Assembly (NCBI GenBank): GCA_014116815.1
Contig: JACGYV010000002.1
Location: 1-64,000, forward strand
Direction of reading: 5' to 3'
Source of the DNA: Holosporaceae bacterium 'Namur'
GTDB taxonomy: Bacteria > Pseudomonadota > Alphaproteobacteria > Rickettsiales > Midichloriaceae
Length of the DNA stretch: 64,000 nt
Below the pieces are notes generated by a model, which was not told the DNA's origin, made no database searches, and worked only from the letters and a program-made list of their open reading frames with translations. The stretch's first letter is position 1, and each line of letters starts with the position of its first letter. A program made the position numbers and the translations under genes. Positions 53,248-63,093 of this stretch are shown piece by piece.

Positions 53248-54009
53248 ATGAACACTAAGATATTTACCGCTCTAACCGCCTTAGCTGTTATAACCCCGCT
53301 AAGTGCGCTCGCAAATTCATATGATGAGAAAAAGAATAGCTCTTCTTCAAACTTTTTTAATAATGATATCTTTAAAGATACATATGTTTCTATCGGGTAT
53401 GGGAAGTCTTTACCGCAAGGGAAGCTTAAAGGACTTACGATCGATAATAATGATGAAGAATTTTATATCAAAAAGAAATTGAAGAATACAAATATTTTTA
53501 AAACAGCGTTAGGGAAAAAAATTGATAGCTTAAGAGTAGAGTTTGAGTTTTTACATAGCAAAAAACATAACCTTAGCTTTTTTAATAAAAATATAAGTGC
53601 TAATGATACTTATTCATATAAACTCCATAGTACTCATTACACTTATTTCATCAATACTTATTATGATTTTCAAAATCTATATTCCAATCTTAGACCGTAT
53701 GTAGGATTGGGTATCGGCTTTTCAAGAAATAAACTTTCATCAGAATCAGTTTCTTTAAACTATTCTACAAATTTCTTAAAATCTTCTAAAAAATTTTCTA
53801 ACTCATTTGCCTGGAATGCAAGCTTAGGTATGATAGTAGATATTAATGAGCATTTATTTTTAGATTTTTCTTACAAATATATGGATTTAGGTAGAGCAAA
53901 GGGTACCCCATTACAAGATCCCCTTGGTACAATCTCCACAGACAACAACAACATCAAGGGTAGATTTAGAAACAATGTGTTCTTAGTAAGTGCCGGGTTT
54001 AAGTTTTAA
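53248..54009 (+). CDS. Outer-membrane beta-barrel protein (surface antigen-like)
   Basis: The 253-residue protein has a Sec signal peptide (MNTKIFTALTALAVITPLSA-LAN) and alternating beta-strand patterns with aromatic ends, such as TYVSIGYGKS, LRPYVGLGIGFS, FAWNASLGMIVDINEHLFLD and the terminal FRNNVFLVSAGFKF. The C-terminal Phe is the BAM recognition residue. The pattern fits the small barrel porin/OmpA-barrel or rickettsial surface-antigen type. It has a promoter and terminator of its own. Confidence 0.8.
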   Translation: MNTKIFTALTALAVITPLSALANSYDEKKNSSSSNFFNNDIFKDTYVSIGYGKSLPQGKLKGLTIDNNDEEFYIKKKLKNTNIFKTALGKKIDSLRVEFEFLHSKKHNLSFFNKNISANDTYSYKLHSTHYTYFINTYYDFQNLYSNLRPYVGLGIGFSRNKLSSESVSLNYSTNFLKSSKKFSNSFAWNASLGMIVDINEHLFLDFSYKYMDLGRAKGTPLQDPLGTISTDNNNIKGRFRNNVFLVSAGFKF

Positions 54010-54037
54010 TTAAGCTTAGAATATTTTATATAATTAA

Positions 54038-54073
54038 AAAGAGGTATAGATAAAAATTATACCTCTTTTTTTT
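54038..54073 (+). terminator. Terminator of the outer-membrane protein gene
   Basis: AAAGAGGTATA (54038-54048) pairs with TATACCTCTTT (54058-54068), then TTTTT. Confidence 0.8.
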
Positions 54074-54111
54074 ATGCCTTTTTTATCCTTATGCTTCTAC
54101 AAATAGTTATA

Positions 54112-54162
54112 AAAAGACTCACTGCTTTCATAAAATTTTTCAAACCAAGCAGTGAGTCTTTT
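54112..54162 (-). terminator. Terminator with a 16-bp perfect stem
   Basis: AAAAGACTCACTGCTT (54112-54127) pairs with AAGCAGTGAGTCTTTT (54147-54162). On the minus strand the stem runs into TTTTTATAAC, so it would stop transcripts of the KGG gene; it may also act on the plus strand. Confidence 0.7.
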
Positions 54163-54196
54163 AGGGCTATAATTTAGAATAAGATAAAAGTTTAAT

Positions 54197-54406
54197 CTAA
54201 CCTTCATCTTTATTTATTTTTTTACCGGCATTAAAATCTTCATGAGCCATTTGCTCTTTTCTTGCTTCGCCGCCGATTTTCCCACCCTTTTTACCCATAG
54301 CTGAATAATTATCATGCATTTTTTTCTGCTCTTCGCTACTTAAATTAGAATTATCATTTTTAGATTGTTGGTTTTTATTTTCTTTATTATTTTGATTAAC
54401 AGCCAT
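54197..54406 (-). CDS. KGG-domain stress protein
   Basis: The 69-residue hydrophilic protein carries the KGG motif (MGKKGGKIGGEARKEQM), found in YciG/con-10-like stress-induced proteins. The N-terminal half is Asn/Gln/Lys-rich. Function is not established; members are induced by stress. It has its own terminator downstream. Confidence 0.75.
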   Translation of the reverse strand: MAVNQNNKENKNQQSKNDNSNLSSEEQKKMHDNYSAMGKKGGKIGGEARKEQMAHEDFNAGKKINKDEG

Positions 54407-54541
54407 AGCACTCTCCTATTATTTTTAGTTTTTTAATATCACTTAAAAAAATAAGTAATTACATATAACTTTAAAAATTTAATCTCATATAATATAGGTA
54501 AAAATTTATTTAATTTTACCTGAAAAGTATGTATTAATTTA

Positions 54542-55354
54542 TTAGCTTTTTATAACATTCCCGTTATTTCCTGCTTTTATTATATAAAACTCGGTATCCA
54601 ATGATTTTTTTATACCGCTATATAAAAGATCATAAGCAGTAAAGTTTGAAGAAATCAGGGGCTGTAAGCTGTTAGCTACATGTACGGCAACAAAAGAATT
54701 ATTGGCACGTGTATAAGAATTAAAAAAATTTTCCTTAAAGTTATATAAATAATCCTTTATCGACTGTGTGTGGAGTAAGTCTGAAACAAAGTAAGCAATT
54801 ACTACTGCACCAAAGCATTGAAGATTATATATAAATAACCTGTTAGAGTAATTTTGAGAGTTTTTATTACGGATTAATGGTGCTTCATATTTAGCAGGCA
54901 TACATGCTGCTTTTATACTTTGAAAAAAAGTAAATTTTAATGCATTCATTAAGCAGCTATTATTATAATTTTCATTATTACTAATAAATAAATTAGCTAT
55001 CTGAGTATTTGAAATAATACCAAGCATGGGAATGAACCCGGTTGATAATATTCTTTCTAAGTAAGCGGAGCCTAATGTTTGAAAAAGTATTTCTTTACAG
55101 TAATTAAAGGAAGCTGCGAATATTAGCCCGCCTGATGTATAATCAATTAAATCCTTTGTTTGCTCGGAAATATATTTTTTCTTATTTAGCAAAGAGGTAA
55201 ATATTCTAATTGATAGATCAAAAGTTATAATACCCGTAAAATAATGCGGATCAGAAGCAAGGAAGGTACTTGTTGAATACATAATAGCCATGCTTAAAGC
55301 TAAATCAATATTACCTTTTGATAACATAAGTAAAATCCCCCTCTTTACAGCCAA
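54542..55354 (-). CDS. Hypothetical protein, probably membrane-associated (270 aa)
   Basis: I do not recognise this protein. Several weakly hydrophobic stretches occur (IDLALSMAIMYSTSTFLA, FGAVVIAYFVSDLL), suggesting peripheral or polytopic membrane contact. No signal peptide, catalytic motif or close domain match is visible. It is isolated, 169 bp upstream of the ihfB end. Confidence 0.45.
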   Translation of the reverse strand: MAVKRGILLMLSKGNIDLALSMAIMYSTSTFLASDPHYFTGIITFDLSIRIFTSLLNKKKYISEQTKDLIDYTSGGLIFAASFNYCKEILFQTLGSAYLERILSTGFIPMLGIISNTQIANLFISNNENYNNSCLMNALKFTFFQSIKAACMPAKYEAPLIRNKNSQNYSNRLFIYNLQCFGAVVIAYFVSDLLHTQSIKDYLYNFKENFFNSYTRANNSFVAVHVANSLQPLISSNFTAYDLLYSGIKKSLDTEFYIIKAGNNGNVIKS

Positions 55355-55523
55355 GGAGGAATTGCCCTCAAGCTTGCTGAGAACCTTAAGGATAAATTTC
55401 TCCCCCTTACCCGAATATTAATTCACTATATAAGATTAAAAGCTTAAAGAAAAAAGGCAACTAAGAAATTTCATGCATTAAAATAATGATAGAATTTAAG
55501 TAAGGCGCTTTACTCTGCTGATA

Positions 55524-55829
55524 TTAATTATCATTAGCAGATTTATTAAGCTGCTTAACAAGTTCTTTACTTGGTCTAAAATAAAGAGAGCCTTTATTTC
55601 CAACTTCAATTTTTTGATTAGTTTTAGGGTTTCTTGCAACTTTCTCCCCTCTTTTTCTCACCACCATCGAACCGAAGCCTCTAAGCTCGACTCTATCACC
55701 GCAGACTAAAGCAGTAGCAATTTCACTAAAGAAAATATCTATTACTTCTTCCAGTTTATTAAGTGACATACCTTGATTATGTTTTTTTAACCAAGATACA
55801 AGATCTTTTTTACTAACTGCTTTACTCAT
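55524..55829 (-). CDS. ihfB: Integration host factor subunit beta
   Basis: The 101-residue HU/IHF-fold protein bends DNA at specific sites. It has the family core VELRGFGSMVVRKRGEKVARNPKTNQKI and the C-terminal VGNKGSLYFRPSKELVKQL. IHF-beta is chosen over HU by the LRGFGSF-like strand and by its place after sppA, as in other alphaproteobacteria. The 60-bp gap suggests cotranscription with sppA. Confidence 0.85.
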   Translation of the reverse strand: MSKAVSKKDLVSWLKKHNQGMSLNKLEEVIDIFFSEIATALVCGDRVELRGFGSMVVRKRGEKVARNPKTNQKIEVGNKGSLYFRPSKELVKQLNKSANDN

Positions 55830-55889
55830 ATTTGCAATAAATTATAATTTTTAAAAAATTATATCAGTATTAATGGCAATTGTCTATAT

Positions 55890-56780
55890 TTATTGTAAAA
55901 CCATTGTATTAGCTGAGTATTTAAGATTAGAAAAAATAGTAGCTGTAGAATCCAAAATCTTTTCCAGCCTGCTGGTTTGCTTAACTAAGCTGACATCAAC
56001 CACTTCTAACCCTTTTATATTTTTGTCTTTCGCAAGCCAGGTGATTGCTTCATCTTCTCCACCTAAAGCATCAATTAAACCATATTCGAATGCTTGCCTT
56101 CCCGTGTACACTCTACCGTTTGCAATCGTTTTTAATTTATCGCTTTCTATTTTTCTTCTTTCTTGAACCATATTAAAGAAAACCTCAAAACTATCCTGAA
56201 TAGTATCTTCAACTGCATTCTTTACTTCTAAAGGCATTTTTTCAAACGGATTAGGCGAAGCTTTATAAATAGATGTTTTCAGTGTTTGTAACTTAACTCC
56301 TAAACGTTCGGCAAGCTCGGTAATTTCAAAGGATTTTAATAATATTCCTATTGAACCAGTTAAAGTTCCTTCACGTGCTAAAATATGATCAGCTCCAATT
56401 GCAGACATATATCCTCCGGAAGCTGCTATTTCACCCATTACGGCTACCACCGGTTTTTTATCGGCAATTTTTCTTAAAGCATAATATACGTTTTGCCCGC
56501 CGACGAATGACCCGCCCGGACTATTAATATGTACAATTAAAGCTTTAACGTTTTTATCATCTGCTAACTCCTTGAGGGTTAAATTTCTCTCATGATCATC
56601 CATTATGATCCCTTCGAGCTGAACCCTAGCTATATATTTCGAAGGGGAGGATATATTTGCTTTATTTCCAAATAAGCTCCAAAGTAATAAAATAAGAGCG
56701 AGTAATGCAAAAAACCGCCAATTAGCTATTTGCGTTTTAAGTTTATTTCTATCGAAAATCTGATCTGAGGTAAATGACAT
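55890..56780 (-). CDS. sppA: Signal peptide peptidase SppA
   Basis: SppA is a membrane-anchored serine peptidase that degrades cleaved signal peptides. The 296-residue protein has one N-terminal membrane helix (about residues 20-40) and the S49 peptidase domain, with VHINSPGGSFVGGQNVYYAL, EIAASGGYMSAIGADHILA and the nucleophile region GTLTGSIGILLK. The length matches the short SppA type rather than the 67K form. It is upstream of ihfB. Confidence 0.88.
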   Translation of the reverse strand: MSFTSDQIFDRNKLKTQIANWRFFALLALILLLWSLFGNKANISSPSKYIARVQLEGIIMDDHERNLTLKELADDKNVKALIVHINSPGGSFVGGQNVYYALRKIADKKPVVAVMGEIAASGGYMSAIGADHILAREGTLTGSIGILLKSFEITELAERLGVKLQTLKTSIYKASPNPFEKMPLEVKNAVEDTIQDSFEVFFNMVQERRKIESDKLKTIANGRVYTGRQAFEYGLIDALGGEDEAITWLAKDKNIKGLEVVDVSLVKQTSRLEKILDSTATIFSNLKYSANTMVLQ

Positions 56781-56917
56781 ATTAAAATATTATTATTATC
56801 TTTTCTAAAAAATTATATTAACCTAAAACTTTAATTAATCATCCTTTTTTTAGTAATTTTTTAATTGACCTATAGCTGAAATGAGGTTACACAACCCTTA
56901 AAGTTAATTTTTTAAAT

Positions 56918-58756
56918 ATGATGCTGTTATTATTGATTTTATGCCTATTAGGATACTTTATATATTTTAAGGATAAATTTAATTTATCATATAGCGTTGC
57001 TATTCCGGTTTCTACTTCATTAATTGTTTCTCTTCTTTACATATCAGCTTTGCTTAGAATCTTAGATTTTACTGTATATTTTATTTATATTTTAGGAGTT
57101 GTACTCTTTATTTATTATATTATCAACAATTTTGCAGATAAAAAATTATTAACTGAATTTTTTTCTCACGATCTCTTATTCCTACTTGTTGCAATCGGTA
57201 TATATTATGTGAGAATAACACCTTCATACTACATTTCATGGGATGATTTCACTCATTGGGGAACCGCTGCTAAAGAGATTCACCTTTATAAAGGCTTGCA
57301 CACGGTAAGTGACCTGACTTCTCTTTACCCGATCCATTTTAATTATACTAGAATACCTGCTCTTTTTTGTTATTTTATAACTAAGAGCATCGGATATACT
57401 GAAGGTAATAATATGTTTGCCATGGGTTTATTATGTATGCTATTCAGCTCAACGGTGTTAGTGCGCCGAAGCATGTTGCAAAGTGCATTATTATTCTTTT
57501 CAGTGCTCGCTGCTGCAATACTTTACACTCCGATTTTAAGATCTCTTTATATAGATGGAGTAGTCGGCATAATTTTTGGGTGTGTTATATCAATTTATTT
57601 GCAAGAAAAACATAAAGCAAGAGCTTTACTTTATGTTCTCCCCATATTGTTTATATTACCTAACATTAAGGAAATTGGTTTTTGGCTCGCATATCTTGCA
57701 ATTGCAGCTATTATTATAGATTTATTTATTCGTCGTGAGCTAAAAGGCTGTATAATATTTTATATATTACCTTTACTTATTGCGCCGTATGTTAGTCATA
57801 AATTATGGGTAATTTATCTAAACAAATTTAATATAATTTCTTCCCACAGCACATTCAATATTGTATTATTCTTTAATACTTTTATAGGCCTGCCTAACTT
57901 AGCTTACGGCAAAGCAATACTTTTAATGTTTATGAAAACCCTTCCCGAGTTTGCTATAAAAGAAGGAACTATTGTAATTTATTCTCTATTTGCAATGGCG
58001 GTATATTTATATAGAAAATATCAACTTCCGCAAAATGAGTTGGTTAGAATTAACTCTATAATGCTGGTTTTATTCTCCCTTTATTTAAGTTTAAGGCTAT
58101 TTATATGGTTACATTATGCCGGAGTTTATCTATCATCAAATAATAAAATTCAGTCTTCTTCATATTTGAGATATTATGGATCATTTTTTATAGCCTTCGC
58201 TTTTATAGCAGCTATTTTTATAAAAAAAGGATTTTTAAATTCAGCTTATAAAAAAACTACTTTAACTGACAATATTACTCTAATTTTTACATTAATTTTC
58301 TTTAGTATTATTAGTTATAATTTATATAAAAGGCCGCCCATTACATTCGATAAAGATAGAAAATTAGCTTTAGATGCTGCCTCTCCTCTTCTTGAATTTA
58401 AAAAAAATAACCACAAAGTAATGATAATATTTAATAATGTCAGCCAATTTCATTGCCCGCAAATCATTTATGAAATCGCACCTTACGGGACTTTTGAAGA
58501 ATTAGATATATGCAGAAATAAAACCGGAAATTTCTGGCCGGATTCTTATAAATTAGAAGAAAACTTTACCATTGATTTTGACATGTTCAATGATAAATTA
58601 AATAATAATAAAAATTCTGAAAAATATGATATTTTATATATAACTTCATTAGATGATAATTCAGAGAGAATATTAGCTAAAGCCTTAGGCTTAAAAGAAG
58701 TTAAAGACAAAGCGTTTATTAAAATAAACGGCAAGTTTACTCCTTATAAGACATAA
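56918..58756 (+). CDS. Polytopic membrane protein, possibly a GT-C glycosyltransferase
   Basis: The 612-residue protein has about ten to twelve hydrophobic helices followed by a soluble C-terminal domain (residues ~480-612). The first loop holds SWDDFTHWGTAAKEI near residue 110, an acidic motif placed like the Asp-containing first periplasmic loop of GT-C glycosyltransferases. No other known motif is seen. It could be a lipid-linked sugar transferase or a related membrane protein; the call is tentative. It stands alone on the plus strand. Confidence 0.5.
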   Translation: MMLLLLILCLLGYFIYFKDKFNLSYSVAIPVSTSLIVSLLYISALLRILDFTVYFIYILGVVLFIYYIINNFADKKLLTEFFSHDLLFLLVAIGIYYVRITPSYYISWDDFTHWGTAAKEIHLYKGLHTVSDLTSLYPIHFNYTRIPALFCYFITKSIGYTEGNNMFAMGLLCMLFSSTVLVRRSMLQSALLFFSVLAAAILYTPILRSLYIDGVVGIIFGCVISIYLQEKHKARALLYVLPILFILPNIKEIGFWLAYLAIAAIIIDLFIRRELKGCIIFYILPLLIAPYVSHKLWVIYLNKFNIISSHSTFNIVLFFNTFIGLPNLAYGKAILLMFMKTLPEFAIKEGTIVIYSLFAMAVYLYRKYQLPQNELVRINSIMLVLFSLYLSLRLFIWLHYAGVYLSSNNKIQSSSYLRYYGSFFIAFAFIAAIFIKKGFLNSAYKKTTLTDNITLIFTLIFFSIISYNLYKRPPITFDKDRKLALDAASPLLEFKKNNHKVMIIFNNVSQFHCPQIIYEIAPYGTFEELDICRNKTGNFWPDSYKLEENFTIDFDMFNDKLNNNKNSEKYDILYITSLDDNSERILAKALGLKEVKDKAFIKINGKFTPYKT

Positions 58757-58843
58757 AAATTGATAAGTTTACCTTATTAAATAGCTTTTTTATTATAATA
58801 TGTTTATTATTATAATTAGAGGTTAAAAAATAAGAGGGAGTTT

Positions 58844-59188
58844 ATGACTAAATCATATAAGGAAATTACCGGAGATATATCCGTATACTTAAGTAAAATG
58901 CATAAAGAAATTCCGGATGTAATGAATAGTTTAGGGGCTTTATCTAAAAGCGTCAGTAAAAACGGAGTTTTAGATAAAAAGACAAAAGAACTGATTGCTA
59001 TGTCGCTTGGGGTTGCTGCCCGCTGTGACGGTTGTATCGGTTTTCACACTAAAATATTATGTGAACTGGGAACCACACGCGAAGAACTGTTGGAAGCGAT
59101 TTCTATGGCTATTTACATGGGCGGCGGCCCTTCTACGGTTTATGCCGCATATGCGCTTAAAGCTTTTGAAGAATTTAATAGCCAGTAA
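58844..59188 (+). CDS. Carboxymuconolactone decarboxylase/AhpD-family protein
   Basis: The 114-residue protein carries the AhpD-type redox motif E-x11-C-x2-C-x3-H: Glu49, Cys61, Cys64 and His68 (ARCDGCIGFHTK). The family includes AhpD peroxidase adaptors and CMD decarboxylases; the paired cysteines point to a thiol redox role. A GAGGGAG ribosome-binding site precedes the ATG. No ahpC lies nearby. Confidence 0.85.
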   Translation: MTKSYKEITGDISVYLSKMHKEIPDVMNSLGALSKSVSKNGVLDKKTKELIAMSLGVAARCDGCIGFHTKILCELGTTREELLEAISMAIYMGGGPSTVYAAYALKAFEEFNSQ

Positions 59189-59397
59189 GACTAAACAAAA
59201 AGAGGTAAGAAGCTGGGGATATGGCACTCATTCGCATTAATTTTATTTAACAGCACAAATTCACCCTGCTTTTTTCTTCTATTTATTTACAACTTATAGA
59301 ATAAATTTGATATATATAATAAGAGATAAAAAGATATTACTACTCCAGTTCTCTAGATTGGAAGATATTCTATTTTAAACCATACTAATAAATAATA

Positions 59398-60239
59398 TTA
59401 TTTTAAGGCATCAAGCGATTCGAAAATTTCTTTTGCCATGGCTTTAGCTCTTAACCCGCCATATTTGTTTGATTCTTGCTCATCCAAAATGTTTAGAGCA
59501 AAAATATAAGTCCGACCTGGTTTTTCCAGAAAGCCTATAAACCAACAAAGCCACATATCTTCCTTTTTACTATCATCTTTATTTTTTTGTAAAGCGGCTA
59601 CCGGATTTACCGTATAACTTCCATCCATCGGCTAATTCTTCGATAAACATAATATTTTTAGTATGGTCTATTGCAGCCTTAGAGATCGGTAACTTATAGG
59701 CAATAATTTTGTTTAAAAACTCTATCTGCTCATTAGCCGAAATTTTGAGCGATGAGTTAAGCCAGCTCTGTGTTAGACCATCTTTTTTGCCCGTGTTTCC
59801 GGTTATCCCGGTTACCGTAAGAAAGTTTTGCTATATAGTTTTCAAACTTCTCCATCCCTAATTCTCGGGTTAAAACTTGAGAACACCAAACAACTGAATT
59901 AGCCATCCATCCCTTTGGGGTATGATCTTTAGCATGAACTTCAAGTACAGGGGAATATTCAGGTTTAAATTTCCACTTAGGGTTATCTTCGTCTTTAAGA
60001 ATACCGCTATCGAACCCTATTAAACTCAAAGCAACCTTAAATGTAGAGCAAGAAGCAATTCGCTTATTACACCTATTGCTATTAATGATTTCAGCAGTCT
60101 TTTCCTTATTTAAATCATATAAAATAAAACAAGGCTTAACACCGTCGAATATTTTATTATAATTCGGCTCAGCACCAGCATTGCTTACAAAAAACAAAGA
60201 TAAGGATAAGGATAAAAATTAAGGTTTAAGCAATTTCAC
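59398..60239 (-). pseudogene. Class D (OXA-type) beta-lactamase pseudogene
   Basis: Three lesions are visible. A TAA at 60219-60221 stops the signal peptide after MKLLKP. A frameshift near 59820 breaks the frame after the YGN motif. A second shift near 59605 separates the KSG motif from the C-terminus. The parts otherwise match OXA enzymes: SxxK as CSTFK (Ser51, Lys54 counting from 60197), YGNRD, the TGKKDGLTQSWLNSSLKIS segment in the shifted frame, KLYGKSG and the tail KEDMWLCWFIGFLEKPGRTY. It would be a secreted penicillin-hydrolysing enzyme if intact. Confidence 0.85.
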
Positions 60240-60299
60240 AAGATATAAGCTCCGGTTATTAAAAAAAGGAGATTAATTAAGTAAAAAATAAAATAAGCT

Positions 60300-61727
60300 C
60301 TACCTCATCACTATAAATTTATCTTCCAGATATTCTAAAATACCTGATCTTCCCCCTTCTCTACCGATACCGGATTCTTTAACCCCACCGAATGAAGCAA
60401 CTTCGCTTGATATGCCTACATCATTTATTGCAACCATACCATATTCCAACTCCTCACTCACTCGCCAAGCTCTTCGCATATCTTCAGTATAAATATAAGC
60501 AGCAAGACCGTAATTAGTTGCATTTGCCCTCTCTATTACTTCATCCTCATTTTCAAACTTAAATAATGAAATTATCGGAGCAAAGATTTCTTCTTTTGCA
60601 ATTAGAGTATTATCTGAATTATTACTAATAATTAGAGGCGCTAAAAAGCAAGGGGAAGGCCTATGAATTTTCGCCTGGTATAAAATTTCTCCGCCGTTTT
60701 GTAAAGCATCGCTCACTAACATATTTACCTTATTCACAGCCTTCTCGTTAATAAGTGCTCCAATGTTGTTAGTTTCATCAAGTCCGTTACCGACTTTTAT
60801 GCTGCTAAATTCTGCTTTTAGTCGTTTTAAAAATTCTTCAAAAATATTTATATGAATATAAACTCGATTTACACAAATACAACTTTGCCCTCCGTTTCTT
60901 AGCTTTGAAGCTAACAGTCCTTTAACGGCTTCCTCAATATTTGCATCCTCAAATACAATAAAAGGTGCATTACCGCCTAGCTCAAGCGTAACTTTTTTAA
61001 CGGTTTTACTGCATTTTCCCATTAATAATTTACCTACACTTGTTGAGCCAGTAAAAGTTAACATCCTAACCTCAGGGCTTAAAGTTAAAGCATCCCCGAT
61101 TGCATTCGCATCTCCGAATATTATATTTAGCACACCATCAGGAAGCCCGGCTTCTTGAGCAAGCTTTGCCAAAAATAATGCTGAATAAGGAGTTTCCTCT
61201 GAAGGCTTAACTATGACGGTACATCCTGCTGCAAGTGCAGGGGCAATTTTTCTTGTAATCATAGCTGAAGGAAAGTTCCAAGGAGTTATAGCAGCTATCA
61301 CCCCGATTGGCTCTTTAAAAGTAAATAATTTCTGCTCTGCTTTAAGTTTAGGTACAATATCACCGTAAATTCTTTTAGCTTCTTCAGAAAACCACTCTAT
61401 AAATGAAGCTCCATACTCAATCTCAGCTCTAGCTTCAGAGATAACCTTACCCTGCTCCATCACCATAATTTTTGCAAGCTGCTCTTTATTAGCTATAATC
61501 AGCTCATAAAATTTACGTAAAATTTTGCTGCGTTCTTTTCCGGTAGTTTTTTTCCATGGCAAAAATGCATCTCCGGCTGATTTAATTGCCAATTGCGCAT
61601 CAATTGTTGAACAGAAAGGAACATACCCAAGAATTTCTCCGCTTGCAGGATTATATACGGAAAAAGTTTTTCCTGAAACAGCATTTTCCCACTTACCGTT
61701 AATAAAACATTTGTTTATAAATTCCAT
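60300..61727 (-). CDS. gabD: NAD(P)-dependent succinate-semialdehyde dehydrogenase
   Basis: The 475-residue aldehyde dehydrogenase has the NAD(P) site ITPWNFPSAMITRKIAPALAAG, FTGSTSVGKLL, catalytic Glu in TLELGGNAPFIVFEDA and catalytic Cys in NGGQSCICVNRVY. The length and sequence pattern fit GabD, which oxidises succinate semialdehyde to succinate. The exact substrate is not proven by motifs. It lies 61 bp after tolB on the same strand and may be read from that operon. Confidence 0.85.
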   Translation of the reverse strand: MEFINKCFINGKWENAVSGKTFSVYNPASGEILGYVPFCSTIDAQLAIKSAGDAFLPWKKTTGKERSKILRKFYELIIANKEQLAKIMVMEQGKVISEARAEIEYGASFIEWFSEEAKRIYGDIVPKLKAEQKLFTFKEPIGVIAAITPWNFPSAMITRKIAPALAAGCTVIVKPSEETPYSALFLAKLAQEAGLPDGVLNIIFGDANAIGDALTLSPEVRMLTFTGSTSVGKLLMGKCSKTVKKVTLELGGNAPFIVFEDANIEEAVKGLLASKLRNGGQSCICVNRVYIHINIFEEFLKRLKAEFSSIKVGNGLDETNNIGALINEKAVNKVNMLVSDALQNGGEILYQAKIHRPSPCFLAPLIISNNSDNTLIAKEEIFAPIISLFKFENEDEVIERANATNYGLAAYIYTEDMRRAWRVSEELEYGMVAINDVGISSEVASFGGVKESGIGREGGRSGILEYLEDKFIVMR

Positions 61728-61788
61728 GCCGACCCCGTTCTTATATGTCTAAGGTGAAGGCATGTAACCAAACTTTTATTGACTGCTT

Positions 61789-63090
61789 TTATTTCAAAAG
61801 CGGCGACCAAGCAGGGTCTGAAGCATCACCAGGTGTTTCAATCATTCTTTCATGATAACCTGTAATATCTATTGCGTAAATATTACTTTTGCCACCGGGC
61901 TTTTGTCTTTCGAACATAATAACCCTACCATTCGGAGACCAGGTCGGCCCTTCATCCAACCAACTTGAGGTAAGCAATCTTTCACCGCTACCGTCAACTC
62001 TCATCACTCCGATATAAAATTTTCTATGCTGCATTTTGGTAAATGCTATATAATCACCTCTGGGCGACCATACGGGGGTTGCATAAGAACCGCCGCCGAA
62101 ACTAATCCTTTTTATATTCGAACCGTCGCGATCCATAACATAAAGCTGCCTTGAACCACCTCTATCGGAATTAAAAGTAATTTTAGTTCCGTCAGGTGAA
62201 TATGAAGGAGAGGTATTAATAACCGCACGATCATAAGTTAACTGCTTAACGAAATTACTTCTTAAATCAATTTCAAAAATATTAGTTGTTCCGCTCTTTG
62301 CAACCGACATAATTGCATAATTACCGTCAGGAGAGAAGCGGGGTGCAAATGACATACCCGGGAAATCACCGACTAGTTTTTGTATTCCCGTTTCCAAATC
62401 CAGCATATAAACTTTCGGTACTAAATTTTTATAGGACATAAAAATAGCTCTTTGGCTATTAGGATCAAACCTTGGGGTAATAACCAGATCACTGCCGTTA
62501 CTCAGCAGCTTTAAGTTTGCTCCGTCCTGATCCATTATAGCTAGTTTTTTTATGCGTTTAGTATACGTCCCGCTTTCAGCGATAAAGAGAATTCTGGTAT
62601 CAAAATATCCTTCTTCCCCGGTCAGCCTTTTGTAAATTACATCCGCAATTTTATGCGCTACTCTTCTCCAGGCGTTTTTGGAAACCGTGTAACTTCCTCC
62701 TTCAAGCTGAATCTCGTTATATGGATCCCACATTTTAAACTTAATATTAATATGGTTGGAATCTTTTATTTCAACCTGACCTGAAATTAATGAAGCAGCA
62801 TTAATTTTTCGCCAATTGGAATAGGTGGGTGCCTTATCTAAAGTTATATTTTCCAAGAATGCATTTTTATTAATAGGTCTGAAAAGCCCTGAGTTTTCAA
62901 GATCATTGCTGATGACTTGCTCAAGTTTTTCTCCGATCTCCTTACTATAACCACCGGCTCCTTTGAAACCGGCAACTGCAATCGGCATGGCCTCAACGTT
63001 TCCTCTGGTGATATCAATCTCAACTAACGCCTGAGCTAAGTTAACCTGCAATAGTACTAATGAACAAAAAATAATAACTCTATTCAGCAT
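61789..63090 (-). CDS. tolB: Tol-Pal periplasmic protein TolB
   Basis: The 433-residue protein has a signal peptide ending ALVEI-like after ALA, an N-terminal domain and a C-terminal six-bladed propeller with repeated PSYSPDGTKITFNSDRGG, SPRGDYIAFTKM and WSPNGRVIMFER. TolB works with Pal and TolA in outer-membrane integrity and cell division. tolA, tolQ and tolR are not in the window. The 3-bp gap to the tautomerase gene suggests one operon. Confidence 0.93.
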   Translation of the reverse strand: MLNRVIIFCSLVLLQVNLAQALVEIDITRGNVEAMPIAVAGFKGAGGYSKEIGEKLEQVISNDLENSGLFRPINKNAFLENITLDKAPTYSNWRKINAASLISGQVEIKDSNHINIKFKMWDPYNEIQLEGGSYTVSKNAWRRVAHKIADVIYKRLTGEEGYFDTRILFIAESGTYTKRIKKLAIMDQDGANLKLLSNGSDLVITPRFDPNSQRAIFMSYKNLVPKVYMLDLETGIQKLVGDFPGMSFAPRFSPDGNYAIMSVAKSGTTNIFEIDLRSNFVKQLTYDRAVINTSPSYSPDGTKITFNSDRGGSRQLYVMDRDGSNIKRISFGGGSYATPVWSPRGDYIAFTKMQHRKFYIGVMRVDGSGERLLTSSWLDEGPTWSPNGRVIMFERQKPGGKSNIYAIDITGYHERMIETPGDASDPAWSPLLK

Positions 63091-63093
63091 TCC

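Noticed and set aside
57433..57615. A 60-codon frame inside the large membrane protein gene
   Set aside because: It is an alternate frame of the 612-residue protein.
58995..59240. An 81-codon frame overlapping the AhpD-like gene in another frame
   Set aside because: The AhpD-type frame has the complete Cys/His motif; the other frame has no family features.
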